Origin: Chryseobacterium daecheongense
Lineage (GTDB): Bacteria; Bacteroidota; Bacteroidia; Flavobacteriales; Weeksellaceae
DNA length: 64,000 nucleotides
Assembly (NCBI GenBank): GCA_027920525.1
Contig: CP115858.1
Location: 3,596,001 to 3,660,000 of the forward strand
Direction: 5' to 3'
A program made the translations under genes and the position numbers. Every line of letters begins with the position of its first letter. The first letter of the stretch is position 1. The notes below the pieces were generated by a model that had not been told where the DNA came from, made no database searches, and saw only the letters and a list, made by a program, of their open reading frames with translations. This document shows, one piece after another, positions 1 through 7,185 of the stretch.

Positions 1-176
1 ATGGTTCTGGTTTCCTGACTTTCTTTCTTTGTTTCATCTGAAGCCTTTTTACTCGTGTTATTAGTACCGCGATATCGCTGGTTTCCAGCCTCATCGTATT
101 TGAAATAAACTTCAGTTTGCGAAAAACCAAAGAATCCCATCAGTAAGGCAGAGAAGGAAAATATTTTTCTTTTCAT
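1..176 (-). CDS. Secreted YD-repeat-like protein, N-terminal fragment
   Basis: Only the first 58 or so codons lie in the window; the gene runs off the left edge. The product starts MKRKIFSFSALLMGFFGFSQ, a clear Sec signal peptide, followed by a mature N-terminus containing YDEAGNQRYRG, which resembles a single YD (Rhs-type) repeat, and then a Lys/Ser/Glu-rich stretch. A second in-frame ATG at 185 would add three residues (MQL) and abut the stop codon of the upstream gene at 186; the start at 176 gives the better signal peptide. It probably follows the 186-1187 gene in one transcript. In Flavobacteria such short leader-plus-YD proteins often end in a T9SS sorting domain, but that part is not visible here. 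Confidence 0.6.
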   Translation of the reverse strand, partial: MKRKIFSFSALLMGFFGFSQTEVYFKYDEAGNQRYRGTNNTSKKASDETKKESQETRT

Positions 177-185
177 AAGTTGCAT

Positions 186-1187
186 TTACTTGATTTTTCC
201 TGAAAAAAGAGACTTTAATTGTTTTTCTAGTTGCTTTATTTTTTCAGATTGAAATTTTAATTGTTTGTTTTGTTCAATAGAATATAGTGTCAGCTCTTCA
301 ATTTTTTCCAGTAGCTTGGCGTCCATCTCACCAACATTGATTCCGTTTTTTACAACTTCTTCAGCGGAAGGAATATTGGGCAAATGCCCTTTTTGTTCAA
401 TATGTTTTTCGACTTCTTCCAACGAACGAAGGTGATAATCTTTCCCGAAGACATAATCAGCCCATCCATTGGTAGAAGGAACTTCAATCTTTACTTTTTC
501 TGTTTTTATTCCGTCTTTTACAAATAAGCGATATTCATTACAGTCACTACAGGCGGAGAGTGCTGTATTATTCCATGAAGTTCCGATAAGTACCTTACCA
601 TTTGCTCGTACAGTGAACACGTATTTTGCCCAATCCCCTTGTGTATGGGGAGAAGAAAGTGTAAGCAATCCTACATCATTAGATTGATAGTGGTCATATA
701 CAAGCCACATCAGGTCCATTCCTGAACTTACATTTTGTACTGTACTTCTTACCTGAACACCATCACTGTTGATATTGGTGTAAAATTGAGCTCTTCCATA
801 GTTTTTAAAAGCAATATTAGGGTCTGTTGGACCTCCGATGGCTACTGTACCTTCACTTGATTCGATAAGAAATTTGCCCCATTTGCTCCATTTGGGATCA
901 TTAGGAAGAGCATTTCTATAAAATACACCTCCATCATTAAAATTGATCTGATGATTTTTATTTCCTGAATTTCCTGACCACGGAGCTATAGTTAGTAATC
1001 CTGAAAATTTTCCGGCGCCGGGTGCTTCAATGATAGCTCTGTCCTTAAATTCAGCTTTAAATTCACGATTATATTCAGATGGAAGTGGATTTACATTTCT
1101 TGTATCCTGAACCTGAAGATTAGCGGCCTGCTGTGCAAAATGTAACTGAGTGAATAAAATAATGCCAATGAGTAAACTTTTTTTCAT
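186..1187 (-). CDS. Secreted tail-fibre-like protein with C-terminal coiled coil
   Basis: 333 residues with a signal peptide (MKKSLLIGIILFTQLHFAQQ). The middle is beta-rich with no enzyme motif recognised. The C-terminal third has the pattern DYHLRSLEEVEKHI, KGHLPNIPSAEEV and NGINVGEM, then a roughly 45-residue coiled coil of Leu/Glu/Lys heptads. This arrangement recurs in many Bacteroidota exported proteins annotated as tail-fibre-like or hypothetical, and resembles the end of the peptidase S74 tailspike family, where a C-terminal chaperone domain and coiled coil trimerise a fibre. No catalytic Ser/Lys dyad was identified, so autocleavage is not claimed. It ends directly before the partial YD-like gene, which suggests co-transcription. 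Its role is unknown; a surface or extracellular fibre is an inference. Confidence 0.7.
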   Translation of the reverse strand: MKKSLLIGIILFTQLHFAQQAANLQVQDTRNVNPLPSEYNREFKAEFKDRAIIEAPGAGKFSGLLTIAPWSGNSGNKNHQINFNDGGVFYRNALPNDPKWSKWGKFLIESSEGTVAIGGPTDPNIAFKNYGRAQFYTNINSDGVQVRSTVQNVSSGMDLMWLVYDHYQSNDVGLLTLSSPHTQGDWAKYVFTVRANGKVLIGTSWNNTALSACSDCNEYRLFVKDGIKTEKVKIEVPSTNGWADYVFGKDYHLRSLEEVEKHIEQKGHLPNIPSAEEVVKNGINVGEMDAKLLEKIEELTLYSIEQNKQLKFQSEKIKQLEKQLKSLFSGKIK

Positions 1188-1687
1188 TATTGAATTTTTT
1201 ATTACGATAGTTGTAGATTTAAATATACTTTTGGGTATAATGGTTAGATGGTCCTGATTTTTGAATCAGAATCATTAAAAGGATTAAGTCCATAAAAAAT
1301 TAAAGGGAATAAACCTTTAAAAATGGAAAGTCATTAGAAATACATTTTATCTGTTAAAATGTATAGGGGAAATTATTTTTCATGCAGTGATCAAATTTAT
1401 TTGTGTTTTTGCAAACATATGAAATGTTCACTATATGTAGATTTAAAACACGTAACAATTTGATATTCTGGTCTGTATTTGTAATTTATTTAAAAAAATA
1501 AAGAAAAAAATAAATCTGGATTTTTAAAATTTTGAAAAATATTCATAGAATGGAATGGGCTTTTAGCAAAAAAATGCTAAGTAGATTGTTGTTTATCTCC
1601 CAAAAAAATGTTCAGGAGATTATAGCCGAGTTTAATATATTAAAAAAAGCCATCAGTTTCCATTTCTGGAAACGTTCTTAAATAGAA
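1188..1687. other. 500-bp AT-rich intergenic region
   Basis: This stretch lies between two minus-strand genes. No open frame with a credible start and no RNA gene was recognised. It should hold the promoter of the 186-1187 gene, but I see no exact TAnnTTTG box on the minus strand close to that start. The only identified element is a hairpin at 1656-1673, listed separately. The rest is A/T-rich sequence with many A- and T-runs. Confidence 0.5.
1642..1673 (-). terminator. Putative terminator after the 1688-2842 gene
   Basis: Read on the minus strand, a six-base-pair stem (GTTTCC/GGAAAC, 1656-1673) with a six-base loop is followed by TGATGGC and then a run of seven T. The stem is short and the T-run is offset by a few bases, so this is a moderate call. 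Confidence 0.45.
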
Positions 1688-2842
1688 CTAAAGGATAGGA
1701 TGCCTTTCAAAAGGTTTGTTCCTATCAAAAAGATACCGATAGGTAATTAACTTTCTGGTTACAGTAGTATCGAGAGTTTCTGCAATTTTTATCATTTTCG
1801 GATTAAAGTCTCCGATCCATTGAAGCTCGGTTACTTTAAAATCTGTATGTTTTCTCAGATGCTGGGTTCCTTCCCAGATCATATATCCATCAATTCCTTT
1901 CCTTTGCCATTCGGGAATAACGCCGAAAACCAATCCGACCATTTTTTCATTTTTTTTGAATGTTTTGTACCAAAGGAACTTCAATTTTTCTATACATCCG
2001 AACTTTCCGTTGAGGTATCTGATCCATTGATTCACGTCCGGAATATTCATCCACATGGCAATCGGCTTTTCATTTTCATAAACGAACCATGAAATATGTT
2101 CGTTGATAATAGGTTTCATAGTTTTGAACATTTTCAGCACCTTGCCTTCTTCCAGTCTTTTTCCTTCTCCATGCGCTGCCCAGGCACTATTATAAACCTC
2201 CGTGAAATCTTTTGCAAATTTTTCCAGATTATTTTTTTTCATAGGCTGTGCAGAGATGGACGGATTTCGGCGGTGCTTTTCATGCATTACCCTAAATACC
2301 CGTGAAACGTCCGCGAAAATAGGTCTTGAAAAGCAGAGCTGTTCAAAATATAACCTGAATCCATAATTTTCAAAGAGATCTTTGTAATAAGGAAAATTAT
2401 AGTTCATGCCAAATAAGGGAGGTGAAAATCCATCTGAAAGGAGACCCCAGAATTTATCTCTTTCTCCAAAATTAATAGGTCCATCCATTGCCTCCATACC
2501 TCTTTCGTGCAGCCAGTTTTTACAATAATCAAAAATAAAATTAGCTGTTTCCTGATCATTAATGCAGTCGAAAAAACCTAATCCTCCGGTTGGCTGATCC
2601 TGCTTGTAGAAAGTATTGATAAAAACAGCGACCTTTCCAACAGTCTGATTGTTTTTATTTTTAAACAAAAATCTTTGGCACTCACCGGTTTTGAAAAATT
2701 TATTCTTACTGGGATCGAAAACTTCTTCGATATCTTTGTCTAAAGGTCTGATGTAATTTTTATCGTGCTGATAAAGTACAGCTGGAAACTGCAGAAATTC
2801 TTTTTTTTGTTCTTGATCCTGTACTTCTTCAACAATAATCAT
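1688..2842 (-). CDS. GNAT-like N-acetyltransferase-domain protein
   Basis: 384 residues, no signal peptide, presumably cytoplasmic. The sequence resembles the YghO-like group of large GNAT-fold proteins: an N-terminal half with FPAVLYQHDKNYIRPL and MDGPINFGERDKFWGLL motifs, and a C-terminal acyltransferase-like half ending in GVIPEWQRKGIDGYMIW, which corresponds to the acetyl-CoA-binding R/QxxGxG/A loop of GNAT enzymes. The substrate is not predictable. It is divergent from folE, with about 97 bp between the two starts; that gap carries the candidate folE promoter. The family assignment comes from motif recognition only. Confidence 0.65.
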   Translation of the reverse strand: MIIVEEVQDQEQKKEFLQFPAVLYQHDKNYIRPLDKDIEEVFDPSKNKFFKTGECQRFLFKNKNNQTVGKVAVFINTFYKQDQPTGGLGFFDCINDQETANFIFDYCKNWLHERGMEAMDGPINFGERDKFWGLLSDGFSPPLFGMNYNFPYYKDLFENYGFRLYFEQLCFSRPIFADVSRVFRVMHEKHRRNPSISAQPMKKNNLEKFAKDFTEVYNSAWAAHGEGKRLEEGKVLKMFKTMKPIINEHISWFVYENEKPIAMWMNIPDVNQWIRYLNGKFGCIEKLKFLWYKTFKKNEKMVGLVFGVIPEWQRKGIDGYMIWEGTQHLRKHTDFKVTELQWIGDFNPKMIKIAETLDTTVTRKLITYRYLFDRNKPFERHPIL

Positions 2843-2888
2843 AAATTTTATAAAAATAGAGGGTGAAAGATAATGTTTTTGGTTTCAA

Positions 2889-2923
2889 TTGAAATCAATG
2901 AATCGATTTTATCCGTATTTTTG
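2889..2923 (+). promoter_or_regulatory. Candidate Bacteroidota promoter for folE
   Basis: A perfect -7 box TATTTTTG (TAnnTTTG) lies at 2916-2923. A TTG at 2889-2891 could be the -33 element, with 24 bp between them, slightly longer than usual. The predicted transcript start would leave a leader of roughly 10 nt before the ATG at 2940. Confidence 0.5.
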
Positions 2924-2939
2924 TTGCAAATTATAAAAA

Positions 2940-3605
2940 ATGGTTGATTTTACTGATAACGACGATGATATTTTCACTGGAAAAGAACATACGCCTATAA
3001 GGGAAGATGCTTTTGATAAATCGCCACAGGAAAAGATAGAAAAGATTACCCAGCTTTTTGGGGAAATTATGGAAACTTTGGGAATGGATATGACGGATGA
3101 CTCCTTAAAAGATTCTCCCAAACGTGTTGCAAAAATGTACGTGAATGAAATTTTTGGTGGACTACTTCCGGAAAACAAACCGGGAATTTCTACTTTTTCC
3201 AATAAATATAAGTACCGTCAGATGTTGGTGGAAAAAGATATTACAGTATATTCGTTCTGTGAGCATCATTTTTTACCAATCATTGGAAAGGCACATGTTG
3301 CCTATATTTCAAATGGTGAGGTAATTGGTCTTTCAAAAATTAACAGGATTGTAGACTATTATGCAAAGAGACCTCAGGTTCAGGAAAGACTTACAATGCA
3401 AATTGTAAATGCCCTTAAAGAAGCTTTGGGAACAAAAGATGTAGCGTGTATTATTGATGCGAAACATCTTTGTGTGAACTGCAGAGGAATTAAAGATACG
3501 GCAAGTTCTACGATTACGGCAGAATTAAGTGGGATATTCAGGACTAATCCTATTACCAGACAGGAATTCCTGCACTATGTAGGAAGCCATACGACTTTGG
3601 ATTAA
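2940..3605 (+). CDS. folE: GTP cyclohydrolase I
   Basis: 221 residues. The enzyme converts GTP to 7,8-dihydroneopterin triphosphate, the first step of tetrahydrofolate (and, in some bacteria, queuosine) biosynthesis, as a homodecamer in the cytoplasm. Signature motifs are present: SFCEHHFLP with zinc ligands Cys107 and His110, VIGLSK, RPQVQERLT, and HLCVNCRGI, which supplies the third zinc ligand Cys178 and the conserved catalytic His176. Length fits the family, with an acidic N-terminal extension of about 25 residues. The DinB-like gene follows after 5 nt, so the two are probably co-transcribed. A GTP cyclohydrolase II (ribA) lies separately near 37 kb. Confidence 0.96.
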   Translation: MVDFTDNDDDIFTGKEHTPIREDAFDKSPQEKIEKITQLFGEIMETLGMDMTDDSLKDSPKRVAKMYVNEIFGGLLPENKPGISTFSNKYKYRQMLVEKDITVYSFCEHHFLPIIGKAHVAYISNGEVIGLSKINRIVDYYAKRPQVQERLTMQIVNALKEALGTKDVACIIDAKHLCVNCRGIKDTASSTITAELSGIFRTNPITRQEFLHYVGSHTTLD

Positions 3606-3610
3606 TCGGA

Positions 3611-4042
3611 ATGGATTATCAGATTTTAAAAGATACCGTGGAGGCGGAGGTGAAAAGATTTGGAATGATTTCTGAAGAAGAATGGAGTTACAAGTTTTCT
3701 GCTGAGAAGTGGTCCAAAAAAGAAATTTTAGGTCATCTTTGTGATAGTGCACTAACCAATATCAGGAGATTTGTGGTTACCCAATACAAGGAAAATGAAA
3801 ATATAGTGTACGATCAGAATTTTTGGGTGAAAGCTCAGAACTATCAAAATATTCCGATAGCTGACGTGATCAATCTTTGGAAATATCTCAATCTTCAGAT
3901 CGTGAATGTTGTTGAAAATATGCCGGATGAGGTTTTGCATAAAAATTGTGATACTTCAAAGACAGAGCAGAGAGTGTATACGCTGGAGTATCTGATTCAG
4001 GATTATATGGATCATTTGCAGCACCATTTAAAAACAATTTAA
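3611..4042 (+). CDS. DinB-like metal-dependent protein
   Basis: 143 residues, cytoplasmic, matching the DinB/YfiT-like four-helix-bundle superfamily. The N-terminal helix pair contains EKWSKKEILGHLCDS, with His42 as the first of the three conserved metal-ligand histidines; the C-terminal DHLQHHL (His135, His138/139) supplies the others. Members include thiol transferases and hydrolases that use a divalent metal, and many are uncharacterised. In organisms making bacillithiol (bshA is at 33.5 kb), some DinB-fold enzymes act as bacillithiol transferases, but nothing in the sequence singles that out. It starts 5 nt after folE. Confidence 0.8.
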   Translation: MDYQILKDTVEAEVKRFGMISEEEWSYKFSAEKWSKKEILGHLCDSALTNIRRFVVTQYKENENIVYDQNFWVKAQNYQNIPIADVINLWKYLNLQIVNVVENMPDEVLHKNCDTSKTEQRVYTLEYLIQDYMDHLQHHLKTI

Positions 4043-4194
4043 TAATGATAAAATTTAAAAAAGTTTCAGATAAAATTTTTGTAACCACAATTATTTGTTG
4101 TTGCCAGAAATGCTGTTGTTAAAAGGTCACAATCTTTTAATACTAAAACTTTAAACTAAATTATAAATCATTAAATCTTTTAATTTTAAAATCA

Positions 4195-5661
4195 ATGCAA
4201 TTAAAAATATATAATTCGCTAACTGCTGAAAAAGAAATTTTCAAACCTATTTTAGAAGGAAACATTGGGATGTATGTTTGTGGCCCGACGGTTTATAGCA
4301 ATGTACACTTAGGAAATGTAAGAACGTTCCTTTCCTTCGATTTTATTTACCGTACTTTAATGCACTTAGGGTACAAAGTAAGATATGTTAGAAATATTAC
4401 AGACGCGGGACACCTTACTGATGATGGGAATGTAGATAATGACCGGTTTGTAAAGCAAACCCGTCTTGAAAAATTAGAGCCTATGGAGATCGTACAGAAA
4501 TATACTGTGGATTTTCATAAAGTTTTAGATATGTTCAATCTTTTGCCTCCTAATATTGAGCCTACGGCGACCGGGCATATTGTAGAGCAGATTGAGCTGA
4601 CTCAAAAGTTAATTGAAAGAGGTTTTGCATATGAAAGTAATGGGTCTGTTTATTTCGATGTTCTGGAGTATAATAAAAGAGGATTGAATTACGGGGAACT
4701 TTCAAAACGTAATATAGAAGAACTGTTTGCTAATACCCGTGATCTGGACGGGCAAGGGGAAAAGAAAAACCCACAGGATTTTGCACTTTGGAAAAAAGCG
4801 TCGCCTGCTCATATCATGAGATGGAATTCTCCTTGGGGAGAAGGCTTTCCGGGATGGCACCTGGAATGTACTGCAATGAGTACTAAATACCTCGGTGAGA
4901 AATTTGATATTCACGGTGGAGGAATGGATCTTAAGTTCCCACATCATGAATGTGAGATTGCACAAGGTAAAGGCTGCAATGATGTAGCTCCGGTTAATTA
5001 CTGGATGCATGCCAATATGTTAACTATGAACAGCCAGCGGATGAGTAAATCAACAGGAAACTATATCCTGCCGATGCAGCTGGTTTCCGGTGAAAATGAT
5101 TTCTTTGAGAAGCCTTTCCACCCGTCAATCGTACGATTTTGCTTCCTTCAGGCTCATTACAGAAGTGTCCTGGACATTTCTAATGATGCTATGATTGCCA
5201 GTGAGAAAGGATTTATCAGGCTGATGGAAGCCGTAAAAGTGCTGAATTCTGTTATGCCGGATGATAGTAAAGAATCAGGTTTCAATCTTAAAGAGTGGAA
5301 GGAGAAGGCTTATGACGCGCTGACAGATGATTTTAACTCACCAATACTGATCGCGCATTTGTTTGAAGCGGTGAAATTTATTTTTGCTTTGAATGATGGG
5401 AAAGAAACCATTTCTACTGAGGATCTTGCTGATTTAAAATCTACTTTACATGCTTTTATTTTTGATGTTCTGGGCCTACAACCTATTGAAGAAAATAATA
5501 ATGAAAAGCTTGATCAGACCTTACAGGTTTTGATTGAATTAAGAAATCAAGCCAGAAAATCTAAAAACTTTGAGCTTTCAGACCAGATCAGGGATAAGTT
5601 ACTTGCTGAAGGAATAGAGCTAAAAGATGGCAGAGATGGAACTACTTATGTTTTGAATTAA
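4195..5661 (+). CDS. cysS: Cysteinyl-tRNA synthetase
   Basis: 488 residues, full length for the family. Class I aminoacyl-tRNA synthetase charging tRNA-Cys. The HIGH-type motif is VHLGN (residues 37-41), preceded by the zinc-binding Cys29 in MYVCGPTVY. Later zinc ligands are found in [10 protein letters not shown] and [10 protein letters not shown], and the KMSKS loop is RMSKSTGN. The C-terminal anticodon-binding domain ends with the usual DGRDGT motif. The start ATG at 4195 gives MQLKIYNSL, typical of the family. About 150 bp of AT-rich sequence precedes it, so it is probably independently transcribed. Confidence 0.97.
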   Translation: MQLKIYNSLTAEKEIFKPILEGNIGMYVCGPTVYSNVHLGNVRTFLSFDFIYRTLMHLGYKVRYVRNITDAGHLTDDGNVDNDRFVKQTRLEKLEPMEIVQKYTVDFHKVLDMFNLLPPNIEPTATGHIVEQIELTQKLIERGFAYESNGSVYFDVLEYNKRGLNYGELSKRNIEELFANTRDLDGQGEKKNPQDFALWKKASPAHIMRWNSPWGEGFPGWHLECTAMSTKYLGEKFDIHGGGMDLKFPHHECEIAQGKGCNDVAPVNYWMHANMLTMNSQRMSKSTGNYILPMQLVSGENDFFEKPFHPSIVRFCFLQAHYRSVLDISNDAMIASEKGFIRLMEAVKVLNSVMPDDSKESGFNLKEWKEKAYDALTDDFNSPILIAHLFEAVKFIFALNDGKETISTEDLADLKSTLHAFIFDVLGLQPIEENNNEKLDQTLQVLIELRNQARKSKNFELSDQIRDKLLAEGIELKDGRDGTTYVLN

Positions 5662-5685
5662 AAGTAGATCTTTTTACATATTACC

Positions 5686-5762
5686 TCCCATAGGTTTTAC
5701 GGATTACGCAGCTTTCAAATAGAATGTCTGTTCAAATCAGTAGAATCTGTGGGATTTTTTTA
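5686..5762 (+). terminator. Long stem-loop with T-run downstream of cysS
   Basis: TCCCATAG (5686-5693) pairs with CTGTGGGA (5747-5754) with one G-U wobble and is followed by eight T. The 53-base loop contains GGATTACGCAG and AATCTGTGGG, resembling degraded copies of the CAGATT-type repeats dispersed in Bacteroidota genomes. It probably terminates cysS; the repeat origin is an inference. Confidence 0.5.
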
Positions 5763-5894
5763 TTTGAATAAATATTAGATTTAATGAATATGCTAATTAA
5801 AGCTACTGATGTATTATTAAATTTTTAAATAATTGTATTTTTTATTATTTAATCTAGAAAATATGTAACTTAGTGATAATAAATCCTATTAATT

Positions 5895-7061
5895 ATGAAA
5901 AAATATTTATTCCCTGTCATCTTACTGTTATTAGGAGTGAAAGCTTCCGGGCAGCAAGATTTCTTTGCACTTACCGGAAAAGATACTCCGAGCATTATTT
6001 TTAATGATTTCCGGGCCCTGGATGTTATCAATGGAACTTCCGGTGAAACAATGTTGACAGCAGATTCTATGGCAAAAGTATTTTCACAGTCGAGAAACGG
6101 ATCTGTTACTGAGGATAAAAACTCTTATAACCATGCCCAGTCGGCAACGATGGCTGCTTTAGCTTATGATCCGTCGGGAAATAATCTGATATACATGCCG
6201 ATGTTTTCTTCTAATGTATATGTTTTAAATAATAAAACCAAAGAAATTACTTTGGTAGAAAACAACGTAACAAGAGTAACTGCGTGTGATATTAATTCCC
6301 ATATAACGAGAATGGCGACAGGATACGATGGAAATGTTTATGCTATTAATAATGCAGGAACTCAATTTTTACAAATTACCAGAACAGGTAATCAATATTC
6401 GGTTCATGACCTGGGAATTATTAAAGATGATATATCTAACGGAAAGAATTCTTTTACAACTATTGAAACAGGTTTTGGTGGAGATATGATTGCTGATGCG
6501 GACGGTAATTTCTATGTTTTTTCGACATCAGGAAATGTCTTTAAGATTCTGAAAAAAGAACTTAAGGCAAGGTTTGTGGGGAAGATCACCGGTCTACCTG
6601 AAAATTATTCAGTGAATGGTTCTGCCGTTAATTCAAAAGGAAAGGTAGTGATTGCAAGTGCAAAGGGAGCCCCATTGTATGAGGTGGATATGCAGACATT
6701 AACCGCGGATAAAATTCCCGGAGATCTGAATCTGCATATTTATGACCTGGCAAGTAAGTATTTTGTAAACGATAAGTCCGTAAGCTCAAATATTTTAACC
6801 CACGTAGATATTTATCCCACAAAGGTTAACGAGCATTTTATTACAATAGATATGAATGATCAAAAGATCAAAGAAAATATTATACTTAATGTGTTTGATA
6901 TGTCTGGTAAAAATGTGATGAAACAAAATATATCTGCTAAAGGAGGAACTTTAAACCAAAAAGTATTTCTGAATAATTTAGTGGACGGAGCATATATTGT
7001 AAATCTTACAGAAGACTCAGGTAAAATATTATTAAATAAGAAGATTATTGTCACTAAATAA
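5895..7061 (+). CDS. Secreted protein with T9SS type A sorting domain
   Basis: 388 residues. The signal peptide is MKKYLFPVILLLLGVKASGQ. The body (about 60-290) is rich in short beta segments with repeated patterns such as GYDGNVYAINNAG and DADGNFYVFSTSGNV, consistent with a beta-propeller-like fold. From about residue 305 the sequence VDIYPTKVNEHFIT, NVFDMSGKNVMKQN and LVDGAYIVNLT ending KKIIVTK matches the type A T9SS C-terminal sorting domain, which directs export across the outer membrane and is usually removed or anchored there. It is probably a surface or released protein; substrate unknown. It is a single gene with its own terminator. Confidence 0.85.
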   Translation: MKKYLFPVILLLLGVKASGQQDFFALTGKDTPSIIFNDFRALDVINGTSGETMLTADSMAKVFSQSRNGSVTEDKNSYNHAQSATMAALAYDPSGNNLIYMPMFSSNVYVLNNKTKEITLVENNVTRVTACDINSHITRMATGYDGNVYAINNAGTQFLQITRTGNQYSVHDLGIIKDDISNGKNSFTTIETGFGGDMIADADGNFYVFSTSGNVFKILKKELKARFVGKITGLPENYSVNGSAVNSKGKVVIASAKGAPLYEVDMQTLTADKIPGDLNLHIYDLASKYFVNDKSVSSNILTHVDIYPTKVNEHFITIDMNDQKIKENIILNVFDMSGKNVMKQNISAKGGTLNQKVFLNNLVDGAYIVNLTEDSGKILLNKKIIVTK

Positions 7062-7083
7062 TATCCTGAATTTTTATGATTTT

Positions 7084-7117
7084 AAAACCTTTTCAAAGTG
7101 ACTGAAAAGGTTTTTTT
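7084..7117 (+). terminator. Intrinsic terminator
   Basis: A 12-bp stem AAAACCTTTTCA/TGAAAAGGTTTT (7084-7095 with 7103-7114) with a 7-base loop runs into a T-tract, directly after the T9SS cargo gene. Confidence 0.85.
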
Positions 7118-7185
7118 AATGAATATTTGATCTTGAATAAGTTTTGTTTTTCGAGATTATAGTGTATTTTTATAAAAAAATAGAG

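Noticed and set aside
1188..1687. Small RNA gene in the long intergenic region
   Set aside because: No clear promoter-plus-terminator pair; only A/T-rich sequence.
7144..7185. TTG-initiated extension of malQ
   Set aside because: The 14 extra residues do not align with the starch-binding domain; the ATG at 7186 does.
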